The notes under the pieces: generated by a model | What the model was told of the DNA's origin: nothing | Databases searched by the model: none | Seen by the model: only the letters and a program-made list of their open reading frames with translations | Shown here: piece by piece, positions 1-5,466 of the stretch | Position numbering within the stretch: the stretch's first letter is position 1 | How the letters are laid out: each line of letters begins with the position of its first letter | NCBI GenBank assembly: GCA_900556205.1 | Contig: USNX01000095.1 | Location: 1-5,647, forward strand | DNA length: 5,647 nucleotides | From: an uncultured Collinsella sp. | GTDB lineage: Bacteria > Actinomycetota > Coriobacteriia > Coriobacteriales > Coriobacteriaceae | Reading direction: 5' to 3' | Position numbers and translations under genes: made by a program

Positions 1-339
1 ACGCAGCAGGGCGGCGTTGGCAAACGGCACGATCACGACCGTCAGGCTCTGCAAAAAGCCGGCGGTGGAGGCGGAGGTGAGGCTGGAGCCCAGGCACATG
101 CAGGTGAGCTCGGTTGCCATAATGGCGCCGATGATGGCGGCGCGGACCATAAGGTTACGGTTGATGCGCAACGCGTGCTTGTGGAAGAGCAGCAGGCAAG
201 CCGCAAAGGCGATGATGCAGCGCAGCGCGACGATGCTCGTGGCGTTCATGCTGTCCATGCCGATCTTCATAAGGGGATACGAAAAGCCCCATGCGACGGG
301 AACGGAAAATGAGAGCGCGATTGCTTTTTTGCGATCCAT
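1..339 (-). CDS. EamA/DMT-family transporter, N-terminal part (runs off left edge)
   Basis: This is the first 113 codons of a leftward gene; the rest lies outside the window. The protein starts MDRKKAIALSFSVPVAWGFS and shows four hydrophobic segments at about residues 8-28, 34-52, 66-85 and 92-112. These are separated by short basic loops such as HKHALRINRN. Small-residue-rich helices, an arginine in helix 2 (ALRCIIAF) and the stretch TSASTAGFLQSLTVVIVPF fit the first EamA repeat of drug/metabolite transporters (usually about 300 residues, ten helices). These are inner-membrane exporters of amino acids, metabolites or drugs; the substrate cannot be told here. The ATG at 339 is preceded by AAAGGAG (344-350 on the minus strand), which fixes the start. 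The gene is divergent from a LysR-type regulator, its likely controller. Family membership is fairly sure; substrate and regulation are inferred. Confidence 0.88.
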   Translation of the reverse strand, partial: MDRKKAIALSFSVPVAWGFSYPLMKIGMDSMNATSIVALRCIIAFAACLLLFHKHALRINRNLMVRAAIIGAIMATELTCMCLGSSLTSASTAGFLQSLTVVIVPFANAALLR

Positions 340-425
340 GGGACTCCTTTTGTTACAGAACGGTTTCGCAAAAAGGATTCTGCTCCCAGATGTGGATGTA
401 GTAAAGCGAATGTATCTTCAGTATG

Positions 426-448
426 ATTAAGAAATGCTAATGTTGACA
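426..448 (+). promoter_or_regulatory. Possible LysR-type operator (ATTA-N8-TAAT) beside a TTGACA -35 hexamer
   Basis: ATTA at 426-429 and TAAT at 438-441 form an inverted repeat that also satisfies the T-N11-A rule of LysR-type binding boxes (T427/A439 and T428/A440). Two bases further on lies a perfect TTGACA (443-448), pointing at the regulator gene that starts at 498. A good -10 hexamer at 17-19 bp spacing is not visible (ACGTTT to GTTTTA), so the promoter would be weak or need help. The location between a divergent regulator and transporter is where LysR proteins usually bind to control both themselves and their target. The inverted repeat is seen; binding is inferred. Confidence 0.33.
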
Positions 449-497
449 GAAAAAGCCCTGGCAAAACGTTTTACGGCAACATCGATGGGGAGGCACG

Positions 498-1364
498 ATG
501 GCATCGCGGTATCAGATTGTATGTATGGTGGTCGATTGCGGCAGTCTGAAACGTGCGGCGGACGAGCTGGGCTATACGCAAAGTGCGGTGAGCCAGGCCG
601 TCAAGGCGCTCGAGCGCGAGCTGGGTACCACGCTTATCGAGCGCGGTAAGCAGGGTGTGTCGCTTACGCGCGATGGCAAGCAGTATCTGCCGTATCTGCG
701 ACAGATCGTAACTGCCGAGGCCGAGCTTGAGGGCAAACGTCAGGAGTTGCTGGGACTCTCCTCGACTGATATTCGTATCGCGACGTTTACCAACGTGAGT
801 CGTACCGTGCTGCCGCGTGTGATCCGCGACTTTGGTGCGCTGCACCCGGGCGTACGCTTTACCCTCAAGCAGGGCGATTACACGCGCAACGCTCAATGGG
901 TGCACGATGGCGTGGTTGACTTTTGCTTTACGGCGCGCGGGTTTACCGCTGGGCTCGAGAAGCGCGTGGTCTATCACGACGAGTTGGTGGCATTGTTGCC
1001 GACCGCGCATCCGCTGACGGCAAAGGAAAAGGTGACACTTGCCGATCTGGCGTCCGAGCCGTTTGTGCTGCTGGATGAGGGCGAACAGAGCCTGGTGCTC
1101 GATGCATTCGCGGCGCATGGGCTGTCGCCACACGTGACGAGTGAGGTAACCGACGACTACACCATCATGGCGATGGTGGAGGAGGGCCTAGGCGTGAGTA
1201 TGCTGTATCGTCGTACCGTTGAGGGCATGCGGGCCGATATTCGTGTACGTCCCATCGTGCATGCTCCCTCGCGCGACGTGGTGGCAGCTTGGCGTAGCTG
1301 GGATACCATGCCTATCGCCACGAGGCGTTTTATCGACTATATGAGCTCGCATATTGTCAATTAA
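498..1364 (+). CDS. LysR-type transcriptional regulator
   Basis: A 288-residue protein, close to the usual 290-310 for the family. Residues 1-60 form the winged helix-turn-helix: CGSLKRAADELGYTQSAVSQ, then VKALERELGTTLIERG and the wing GVSLTRDGK. The LGYTQSAVSQ core is the LysR recognition helix. A linker helix follows (about 61-87), and then the periplasmic-binding-protein-like effector domain (about 90-285) beginning TDIRIATFTNVSRTVLPRVI. The ATG at 498 follows GGGGAGG (487-493), a good ribosome binding site. It is divergent from the DMT transporter gene 158 bp away, so that transporter is the expected target and its substrate or a related compound the expected co-inducer. LysR proteins act as tetramers on DNA. 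The family is certain; target and ligand are inference. It ends only 27 bp from the convergent MATE gene, and no terminator hairpin is visible in that gap. Confidence 0.95.
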   Translation: MASRYQIVCMVVDCGSLKRAADELGYTQSAVSQAVKALERELGTTLIERGKQGVSLTRDGKQYLPYLRQIVTAEAELEGKRQELLGLSSTDIRIATFTNVSRTVLPRVIRDFGALHPGVRFTLKQGDYTRNAQWVHDGVVDFCFTARGFTAGLEKRVVYHDELVALLPTAHPLTAKEKVTLADLASEPFVLLDEGEQSLVLDAFAAHGLSPHVTSEVTDDYTIMAMVEEGLGVSMLYRRTVEGMRADIRVRPIVHAPSRDVVAAWRSWDTMPIATRRFIDYMSSHIVN

Positions 1365-1391
1365 TGACTGGCGTGGTGTTGAGTGCGGTGT

Positions 1392-2774
1392 TTAGCGGGC
1401 TGTCGCTTTGGCTTGGGTGGCGCGATAGGTGCGTGCCGGGTGGCAAAGTAGTACCGCCACGACCATAAAGAACGCCGTGGTGCCCAGGCTGATGGGGTAG
1501 ACCATCATAATGTTCGCAAAGGTGCGGAAGTGCGGGAACACGCAGAATACCCAATAGAAGCGGATGCCGCAGACGCAGATCATGGTGATGAGGGCGGGCG
1601 TGAGCGAGATACCAAAGCCGCGCAGGTAGCCTGACATGTTTTCGTAGAACATGCTAAAGGCATACGCCGGGAAGATCGAACACACGCGGATATAGCCGAT
1701 CGAGACGATGTTGGGATCGCTGTTAAAGAGCGACAAGATCTCGCGCCCCAGGCCGACAATAACGATAATCGTGGTGAGTGCAACGATACCGCCTTCGACC
1801 AGGCAGACCTTGAGCGTTTTAGTGCAGCGGCCGATCTGGCGGGCACCGTGGTTTTGTCCCACAAAGGTAGTGCAAGCCTGGCTAAAGCTGTTGAGCAGGT
1901 TGTAGCACACGTACTCCAGGCTCATGGCGGCGCTCGATGCCGCCATGACCTCGGTGCCCAAGCTGTTGATGGCGGACTGGATGATGATGTTGGCGACGGC
2001 AAACACGGCGCTTTGGATGCCGGCGGGCAGGCCGATCTTGACGATGCGCTTGAGGGCGACGGGGTCGATAGCCAGGTCGCGAAGGGTGACGCGGACGACG
2101 GAGTCGGTCTTGAGCAGGCGAATAAAGAGCGTAGTGGCGCTGACGGTGTAGGCGATGGCGGTGGCGATGGCGACACCCGCGACGCCCCAGTGGAGTACGG
2201 GGACAAAGATGAGGTCCAGACCAATGTTGAGGACGGTGGATACGGCAAGCGCCTGCAGCGGCATGCGGGTGATGCCGACGGAGCGGAAGATCGCGGCCTC
2301 AAAGTTGTAGAGCAAGATCGAGGGCATGCTGAGCAAAAAGACGCGCAGGTAGAGCGAGGCGAGGGGCATAGTCTCGGCGGGAACGTTGAGCGCGGCGAGC
2401 ATGGGCTCGGCAAAGATCTCGCCCAGAGCGATGACGACAAAGCCCACAAGTGCCATAAGAATCGAGGTATGGACGGCGCGTTTGACCATGTTCTGATCGT
2501 TGCGGCCGATAGCATTGGCGATGACCACGTTGGAGCCAAGCGACATGCCGATAAACAGGTTGAGCATAAGACTGGTAAGCGGAACATTGGAGCCGACCGC
2601 CGCCATGGCGAGGGTTCCCTGGTCGCCCGAGAAGTTACCGATAATGACCGTGGCGATGAGGTTCGACAGCTGCTCCAAGATGCTCGTGGCGGCCACGGGG
2701 AAGGCGAACAGGGGAATATTGCGCCACAGCGAACCGGTGGTCATGTCAATGTGCTTAGATGCGGTATCAGCCAT
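1392..2774 (-). CDS. MATE-family multidrug efflux transporter
   Basis: A 460-residue integral membrane protein of the multi-antimicrobial extrusion (MATE) family, which exports cationic or aromatic compounds using a sodium or proton gradient. The length and about twelve hydrophobic segments are typical. Two homologous MatE halves are visible: the first at about residues 18-220, including FRSVGITRMPLQALAVSTVL and NIGLDLIFVP (183-192); the second at about 245-445, opening KIGLPAGIQSAVFAVANIII and carrying VGQNHGA (305-311), a recurrent MATE motif. The C-terminal tail is basic (ARTYRATQAKATAR). The ATG at 2774 is chosen because an in-frame stop lies three codons upstream. Its ribosome binding site is weak (TGAGAG), and a second ATG at residue 11 has none. 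Substrate is unknown; NorM- and DinF-like subgroups cannot be separated by eye. The gene stands alone, convergent with the LysR gene, so a functional link to that regulator is not implied. Confidence 0.94.
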   Translation of the reverse strand: MADTASKHIDMTTGSLWRNIPLFAFPVAATSILEQLSNLIATVIIGNFSGDQGTLAMAAVGSNVPLTSLMLNLFIGMSLGSNVVIANAIGRNDQNMVKRAVHTSILMALVGFVVIALGEIFAEPMLAALNVPAETMPLASLYLRVFLLSMPSILLYNFEAAIFRSVGITRMPLQALAVSTVLNIGLDLIFVPVLHWGVAGVAIATAIAYTVSATTLFIRLLKTDSVVRVTLRDLAIDPVALKRIVKIGLPAGIQSAVFAVANIIIQSAINSLGTEVMAASSAAMSLEYVCYNLLNSFSQACTTFVGQNHGARQIGRCTKTLKVCLVEGGIVALTTIIVIVGLGREILSLFNSDPNIVSIGYIRVCSIFPAYAFSMFYENMSGYLRGFGISLTPALITMICVCGIRFYWVFCVFPHFRTFANIMMVYPISLGTTAFFMVVAVLLCHPARTYRATQAKATAR

Positions 2775-2838
2775 ACGCTCTCAATCTCTAATATGCTTTT
2801 CCGTGCTTATTTGCGCAGATGATGATACTCCTAATCGG

Positions 2839-2897
2839 CTAGTCGTTGGGGACGTTCTTAAACGACTAGTCGTTCAAGAACGTCCCCCAATGACTAG
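2839..2897. repeat. 59-bp near-perfect palindrome, REP/BIME-like element
   Basis: The left arm (2839-2859) reads CTAGTCGTTGGGG then ACGTTCTT. The right arm (2876-2897) is its reverse complement except for one G/A transition (a G-U pair in RNA) and one extra C. The middle (2861-2874, AACGACTAGTCGTT) is a perfect 14-bp palindrome, so the symmetry runs almost unbroken to the centre at 2867/2868. The word CTAGTCGTT or its complement occurs four times, once with a substitution (AATGACTAG, 2889-2897). Each half therefore begins with CTAGTC and ends with GACTAG around a GGGGACGTTCTT core, like two head-to-head repetitive extragenic palindromes. It lies in the divergent gap between the MATE and rlmA genes. 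It is not followed by a T-run, so it is a poor terminator. Copy number elsewhere in the genome is unknown. Confidence 0.75.
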
Positions 2898-2918
2898 GTG
2901 GGGAAGGCGTGCGACAAT
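2890..2918 (+). promoter_or_regulatory. Candidate promoter for the rlmA-type gene
   Basis: ATGACT (2890-2895, four of six matches to TTGACA), a 17-bp spacer and GACAAT (2913-2918, four of six matches to TATAAT) preceded by an extended -10 TGC (2910-2912). This predicts a start near 2925 and a leader of about 29 bases that contains the AAGGAG site at 2943-2948. The -35 hexamer sits inside the right arm of the 59-bp palindrome. The match is moderate and the call is by eye. Confidence 0.4.
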
Positions 2919-2953
2919 GGTGGGCGTTGTGTTGTTCGCGCTAAGGAGTTGCC

Positions 2954-3769
2954 ATGTTGTTGTGTCCCGTTTGCCATGAGCCGTTGGTGGACGACGAGCG
3001 CGGTGCTGTGTGCGCGGGTGGACACCGGTTTGACCGTGCGCGCGAGGGCTATCTATATCTACTGCGCTCGTCCAAGAGCGGCGACTCTATGGGCGATCCC
3101 AAGTCGCAGGCACGCAGCCGCCGTGACTTTCTGAATTGCGGTTACTATGCGCCGTTGCGCGATGCGATGGTTGAGTTGGCGCGCAAGCAGGTGTCTGGGC
3201 GCGCCGCGTCTGTGAACGGCCCCATGACGCTGCTCGATATTTGCTGTGGCGAGGGCTACTACACCAGCGCCATGGGCGCGGTGCCGGGCGTGGATGCTTA
3301 CGGTTTCGACCTGGGCAAAGAGATGGTGCGCTTGGCGGCCAAGCGCGGCGATGCGACCTACTTCGTGGCCAACATGAAGGACATCCCTGTGGCCGATGGC
3401 GCCTTCGATATGGTGACCGAGCTCTTCGCTCCCTTTAACGAGCGCGAGTTTGCCCGCGTGCTGGCGCCGGAGGGTTCGCTCTACACCGTGGTGCCGGGTG
3501 CCCGTCATCTGTTTGGGCTCAAGGAGGTGCTCTACGACACGCCGTACCTTAACGATGAGAAGCTGCCGAAGACCACCGAGCTCGAGTTAGTCGGAACGCA
3601 GCGGGTATCTGCGAATATTACGCTTCAGACCCAGGCCGATATCGAGGCGGTGTTCCAGATGACGCCGTACTACTATCGCACACGCCCTGCCGACAAAGAG
3701 CGCCTGGCAAATTTGGATACCCTTCAAACCGACATCGACTTCATCATCGCCGAGTACCGCCACAGCTAA
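2954..3769 (+). CDS. rlmA: 23S rRNA (guanine-N1)-methyltransferase, RlmA family
   Basis: A 271-residue S-adenosylmethionine-dependent enzyme that methylates N1 of a guanine in hairpin 35 of 23S rRNA (G745 in the RlmA-I group, G748 in the RlmA-II/TlrB group). The N-terminal zinc finger is intact: C4-x2-C7, C20 and H24 (LLCPVCHEPL and AVCAGGHRFD), followed by the family signature AREGYLYLL. The SAM-binding motif is LLDICCGEGYYTSA (93-106), with FDLGKEM (118-124) as motif II. APFNEREFARVLAPEG (159-174), PGARHLFGLKEVLY (181-194) and QMTPYYYRTRP (235-245) closely parallel the E. coli RlmA sequence as I recall it (about 269 residues). AAGGAG (2943-2948) lies 5 bases before the ATG. Family is very sure. 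Whether the target is G745 or G748 is not; a Gram-positive origin favours G748, the position linked to tylosin-type macrolide resistance in TlrB producers. It is transcribed alone and ends before a strong terminator. Confidence 0.95.
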   Translation: MLLCPVCHEPLVDDERGAVCAGGHRFDRAREGYLYLLRSSKSGDSMGDPKSQARSRRDFLNCGYYAPLRDAMVELARKQVSGRAASVNGPMTLLDICCGEGYYTSAMGAVPGVDAYGFDLGKEMVRLAAKRGDATYFVANMKDIPVADGAFDMVTELFAPFNEREFARVLAPEGSLYTVVPGARHLFGLKEVLYDTPYLNDEKLPKTTELELVGTQRVSANITLQTQADIEAVFQMTPYYYRTRPADKERLANLDTLQTDIDFIIAEYRHS

Positions 3770-3770
3770 C

Positions 3771-3807
3771 AACCTGCCAAAAAGGGACAGGTTTATTTTG
3801 GTAGGTT
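3771..3807. repeat. Inverted repeat with a GGGAC-containing loop, possible second REP-type element
   Basis: AACCTGCCAAAA (3771-3782) pairs with TTTTGGTAGGTT (3796-3807): twelve pairs, one of them G-T. The 13-base loop is AGGGACAGGTTTA. Within the loop CAGGTT (3788-3793) can also pair with AACCTG (3771-3776), giving an alternative shorter hairpin. It starts one base after the rlmA stop codon and lies 16 bp before the real terminator. The GGGAC word is shared with the 59-bp palindrome, though the arms differ. It resembles a REP unit more than a terminator because it is AT-rich and a full terminator follows. Repeat status is inferred from form only. Confidence 0.5.
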
Positions 3808-3823
3808 TTATCTGGGCAAACGT

Positions 3824-3861
3824 AAAGGGCCGACCGCGGAGATGCGCGATCGGCCCTTTTT
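3824..3861. terminator. Bidirectional rho-independent terminator
   Basis: AAAGGGCCGACCGCG (3824-3838) pairs with CGCGATCGGCCCTTT (3845-3859) around the loop GAGATG, with a single C/A mismatch. The stem is very GC-rich. TTTTT (3857-3861) follows on the plus strand, and the AAA at 3824-3826 gives a short T-run on the minus strand. It lies between the convergent rlmA and membrane-protein genes and should stop both, more strongly for rlmA. Confidence 0.9.
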
Positions 3862-3897
3862 AGTTGCTTGGCTGCAGAGGTTATGAGAAGCGAGCGC

Positions 3898-4299
3898 TTA
3901 CAGGCGGTCCTTGTTCTCGGCCTTAACGGCGTGTGCCTGCTGGACAAAGAACAGGTCGTACACCACGATGACAAAGGCGCCAAAGTTGATGGCGTCGCCG
4001 CCAAACGCGGGAAGCGTGAGCACCGCTTGGGCAAGCGTGGCGACCGCGGCAACAATACCGAGCTTAAACGCGCCGTCCACCTGCGAAGGCTTGTTGGCGC
4101 CCTTGACACCGGCGACGCCTGCAGCAAGGTCGACGAGACCCTTGGCGATAAGCACGACCGCTGCGAGCGTGGCGTACGAACCGTACGTGGAATCGAGACC
4201 GCCCGTGGCGATACCGACGCCGGCGGTGACGAGGCTGGCGATGCCCAAAACAAAGTAGATGAGAGCAAGGATTTTGAGAGTCTTGCGAGTGAAGCTCAT
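3898..4299 (-). CDS. Small four-helix membrane protein of unknown function
   Basis: A 133-residue protein I do not recognise by family. It starts MSFTRKTLKILALIYFVLGI and has four hydrophobic segments at about residues 10-31, 43-65, 78-97 and 105-121, rich in Ala, Gly and Val. A basic N-terminus (RKTLK) and a short charged tail (HAVKAENKDRL) suggest both ends are cytoplasmic. The tight loops, including TGGLDSTYGSY and KGANKPSQVDG, leave no room for a soluble domain. The ATG at 4299 is preferred over an in-frame ATG 23 codons upstream. It has AAAGGA 7 bases ahead, and the upstream extension (MCFTICAVHWVRQ) is not membrane-like and would cross the palindrome at 4320-4338. It shares a terminator with rlmA and has a long upstream region with palindromes. 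A structural, transport-accessory or stress role is possible; no function is claimed. Confidence 0.85.
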   Translation of the reverse strand: MSFTRKTLKILALIYFVLGIASLVTAGVGIATGGLDSTYGSYATLAAVVLIAKGLVDLAAGVAGVKGANKPSQVDGAFKLGIVAAVATLAQAVLTLPAFGGDAINFGAFVIVVYDLFFVQQAHAVKAENKDRL

Positions 4300-4319
4300 G
4301 GCTGGTCCTTTCGATACGA

Positions 4320-4338
4320 GTACGCCAACTTGGCGCAC
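4320..4338. promoter_or_regulatory. Palindrome upstream of the small membrane-protein gene, possible operator
   Basis: CGCCAA (4323-4328), a central C and TTGGCG (4330-4335) form a perfect inverted repeat. It extends with one mismatch to a 19-bp symmetric site (GTAC at the left end, GCAC at the right). It lies 20 bp upstream of the ATG at 4299, between the proposed promoter and the ribosome binding site. That is where a repressor or an RNA hairpin could act. There is no T-run, so it is not a terminator on its own. Confidence 0.4.
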
Positions 4339-4339
4339 C

Positions 4340-4370
4340 CAATGTACTGCACATATGGTGAAGCACATTG
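4340..4370. promoter_or_regulatory. Interrupted 31-bp palindrome, possible operator over a promoter
   Basis: The sequence is symmetric about position 4355. CAATGT (4340-4345) matches ACATTG (4365-4370), CT (4347-4348) matches AG (4362-4363), and CAC (4350-4352) matches GTG (4358-4360). In all 11 of 15 possible pairs match. It overlaps the proposed minus-strand promoter of the membrane-protein gene, as expected for an operator of a dimeric regulator. The regulator is unknown. Confidence 0.4.
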
Positions 4371-4378
4371 TAGTTCAA
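4350..4378 (-). promoter_or_regulatory. Candidate promoter of the small membrane-protein gene
   Basis: Read on the minus strand: TTGAAC (4378-4373), a 17-bp spacer and TATGTG (4355-4350). This matches four and three of six consensus bases. Transcription would begin near 4343, giving a leader of about 44 bases that contains the 4320-4338 palindrome. The match is modest and called by eye. Confidence 0.3.
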
Positions 4379-4529
4379 CGGGGCGATGCATGCGTTTGAA
4401 AGCGTCTCTTGCCTGTGCGGTCCAACCTTTCAAAAAGGAAAGCTGGGCGTAAGCCAAATCGATGGCAGCGTATGCGCGGCGCTGCGATGATGGGGCCATG
4501 GTAAGAGCTAGACCGAAGGAGGAACCATG

Positions 4530-4670
4530 ATGTACGGAGCAGAGCAGGTACGTGAGGCGCGGTCGTTGGGAAGGCGCATGAGTGATTCCGTGATCGCTAC
4601 TGTGTGCACGGGATTGATGGCGGTGCTTTGTATTGCGATGCTGTGGGCCATGTCGCATGTGGGACAATAG
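4530..4670 (+). CDS. Very small single-pass membrane protein
   Basis: A short gene for 46 residues: a charged N-terminal part (MYGAEQVREARSLGRRMSDS) and then one hydrophobic helix of about 21 residues (SVIATVCTGLMAVLC through IAMLWAM), ending SHVGQ and TAG at 4668. The ribosome binding site AAGGAGG (4516-4522) is a full anti-Shine-Dalgarno match, 7 bases before the ATG at 4530. The adjacent ATG at 4527 would give 47 residues with only 4 bases of spacing. The basic GRR just before the helix suggests an N-in, C-out orientation. It ends 63 bp before rsmJ on the same strand with no terminator between, so the two may be co-transcribed. No family is recognised. The strong translation signal plus a clean membrane segment argue that it is real despite its size. 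Confidence 0.68.
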   Translation: MYGAEQVREARSLGRRMSDSVIATVCTGLMAVLCIAMLWAMSHVGQ

Positions 4671-4733
4671 CGGACGGTTGGGTGCCGACACAAACGGCGC
4701 TCACGTATTCGTTTTGCTTGCTAAGGAGTACCC

Positions 4734-5438
4734 ATGGGCGTCGTCGATCCCTTTTCTGTTGCTCGGTCCGCGGGGCTTGAGCTGATCGGGAAGTCCGAGG
4801 GCCTCACACTCACCGACGGCACGATGGAGCTGCGTGCCGATTTTGGCCGCATGCTTCCACGGCTCAAGCAGGGCCGTCTGCAGCAAGAACTGCTGGTAAA
4901 GGCTGCGCGCGCAAAAGGCATCGAGAGCCCATGGGCGATTGACGCCACGGCAGGCTTTGGCGAGGATTCGCTGCTGCTGGCGGCCGCGGGCTTTACCGTC
5001 GATCTGTATGAGCAGGATTGCGTGATCGCGGCGCTCCTCAAGGATGCTTTGGATCGCGCGGCAGATGATCCGGCGCTTGCGACAGCCGTGGCGCGCATGC
5101 GCTTACATGCGGGCGAGGACAGCATTGCCGGCCTTTACCATACAGCTGAGCTGATCGGGCGGGGCGAGCTCACCGCTCCCGACGTGGTGTATCTGGACCC
5201 CATGTTTCCCGGACGCACCAAGAGCGCGGCGGTTAAAAAGAAATTCCAACTCTTGCACCATCTGGAGCAGCCGTGCGCCGATGAGGAGACGCTGGTTGAG
5301 GCTGCGCTTGCGGTGCACCCGCGCAAGTTGGTTATCAAGCGGCCGGTGAAGGGGCCACTGCTTGCCGGTGTTAAGCCGAGCTATCAACTTGCGGGCAAGG
5401 CCGTTCGTTACGATGTCTTGGTGCCGCCGCGCCCGTAG
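4734..5438 (+). CDS. rsmJ: 16S rRNA (guanine1516-N2)-methyltransferase RsmJ
   Basis: A 234-residue SAM-dependent methyltransferase of the RsmJ (YhiQ) family, which methylates N2 of G1516 in the 3' minor domain of 16S rRNA. The SAM-binding motif I is DATAGFGEDSLLLAAAG (70-86), followed by the acidic strand end VDLYEQD (89-95) and VIAALLKDAL (97-106). The catalytic-region motif is VVYLDPMFPGRTKSAAVKKK (151-170), the best family signature (DPMFP...KSA.VKK). VIKRP (200-204) and the closing RYDVLVPP also match the E. coli protein as I recall it (about 250 residues). The N-terminal region has the usual LTLTDG and LRADFG elements. AAGGAG (4723-4728) sits 5 bases before the ATG at 4734. It probably forms a transcription unit with the small membrane-protein gene ahead of it. 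The family is best known from Gammaproteobacteria, so its presence beside Gram-positive-looking genes deserves note. Confidence 0.94.
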   Translation: MGVVDPFSVARSAGLELIGKSEGLTLTDGTMELRADFGRMLPRLKQGRLQQELLVKAARAKGIESPWAIDATAGFGEDSLLLAAAGFTVDLYEQDCVIAALLKDALDRAADDPALATAVARMRLHAGEDSIAGLYHTAELIGRGELTAPDVVYLDPMFPGRTKSAAVKKKFQLLHHLEQPCADEETLVEAALAVHPRKLVIKRPVKGPLLAGVKPSYQLAGKAVRYDVLVPPRP

Positions 5439-5466
5439 CCTGTCGAGCATAGGCGGATGCGCGAGA

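Noticed and set aside
17..430. A 137-codon plus-strand open frame at the left end
   Set aside because: It is antisense to the EamA/DMT gene, whose minus-strand translation has clear helices and a proper ribosome binding site; the plus-strand product has no family features.
471..1133. A 220-codon minus-strand open frame across the LysR gene
   Set aside because: The protein is Arg/His/Gln-rich with no recognisable motif and lies wholly over the well-supported regulator gene and its leader; it is an antisense shadow.
1365..1391. A terminator between the convergent LysR and MATE genes
   Set aside because: The 27-bp gap has no stem of useful length and no T-run; transcripts probably overlap into the opposite gene.
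1848..2822. A 324-codon open frame on the plus strand opposite the MATE gene
   Set aside because: Its translation is an improbable run of Asp, Gly, His and Lys with no domain, it covers a certain MATE gene on the other strand, and it runs into the MATE upstream region. This is typical of an antisense frame in GC-rich coding DNA.
2839..2897. The large palindrome as a rho-independent terminator for the MATE or rlmA gene
   Set aside because: It lies upstream of both divergent genes, where no transcript should end, and neither side has a T-run directly after the stem.
3868..4452. A 194-codon plus-strand open frame across the small membrane-protein gene
   Set aside because: It begins just past the terminator, has a charged low-complexity composition and is antisense to a gene with a good ribosome binding site and four membrane helices.
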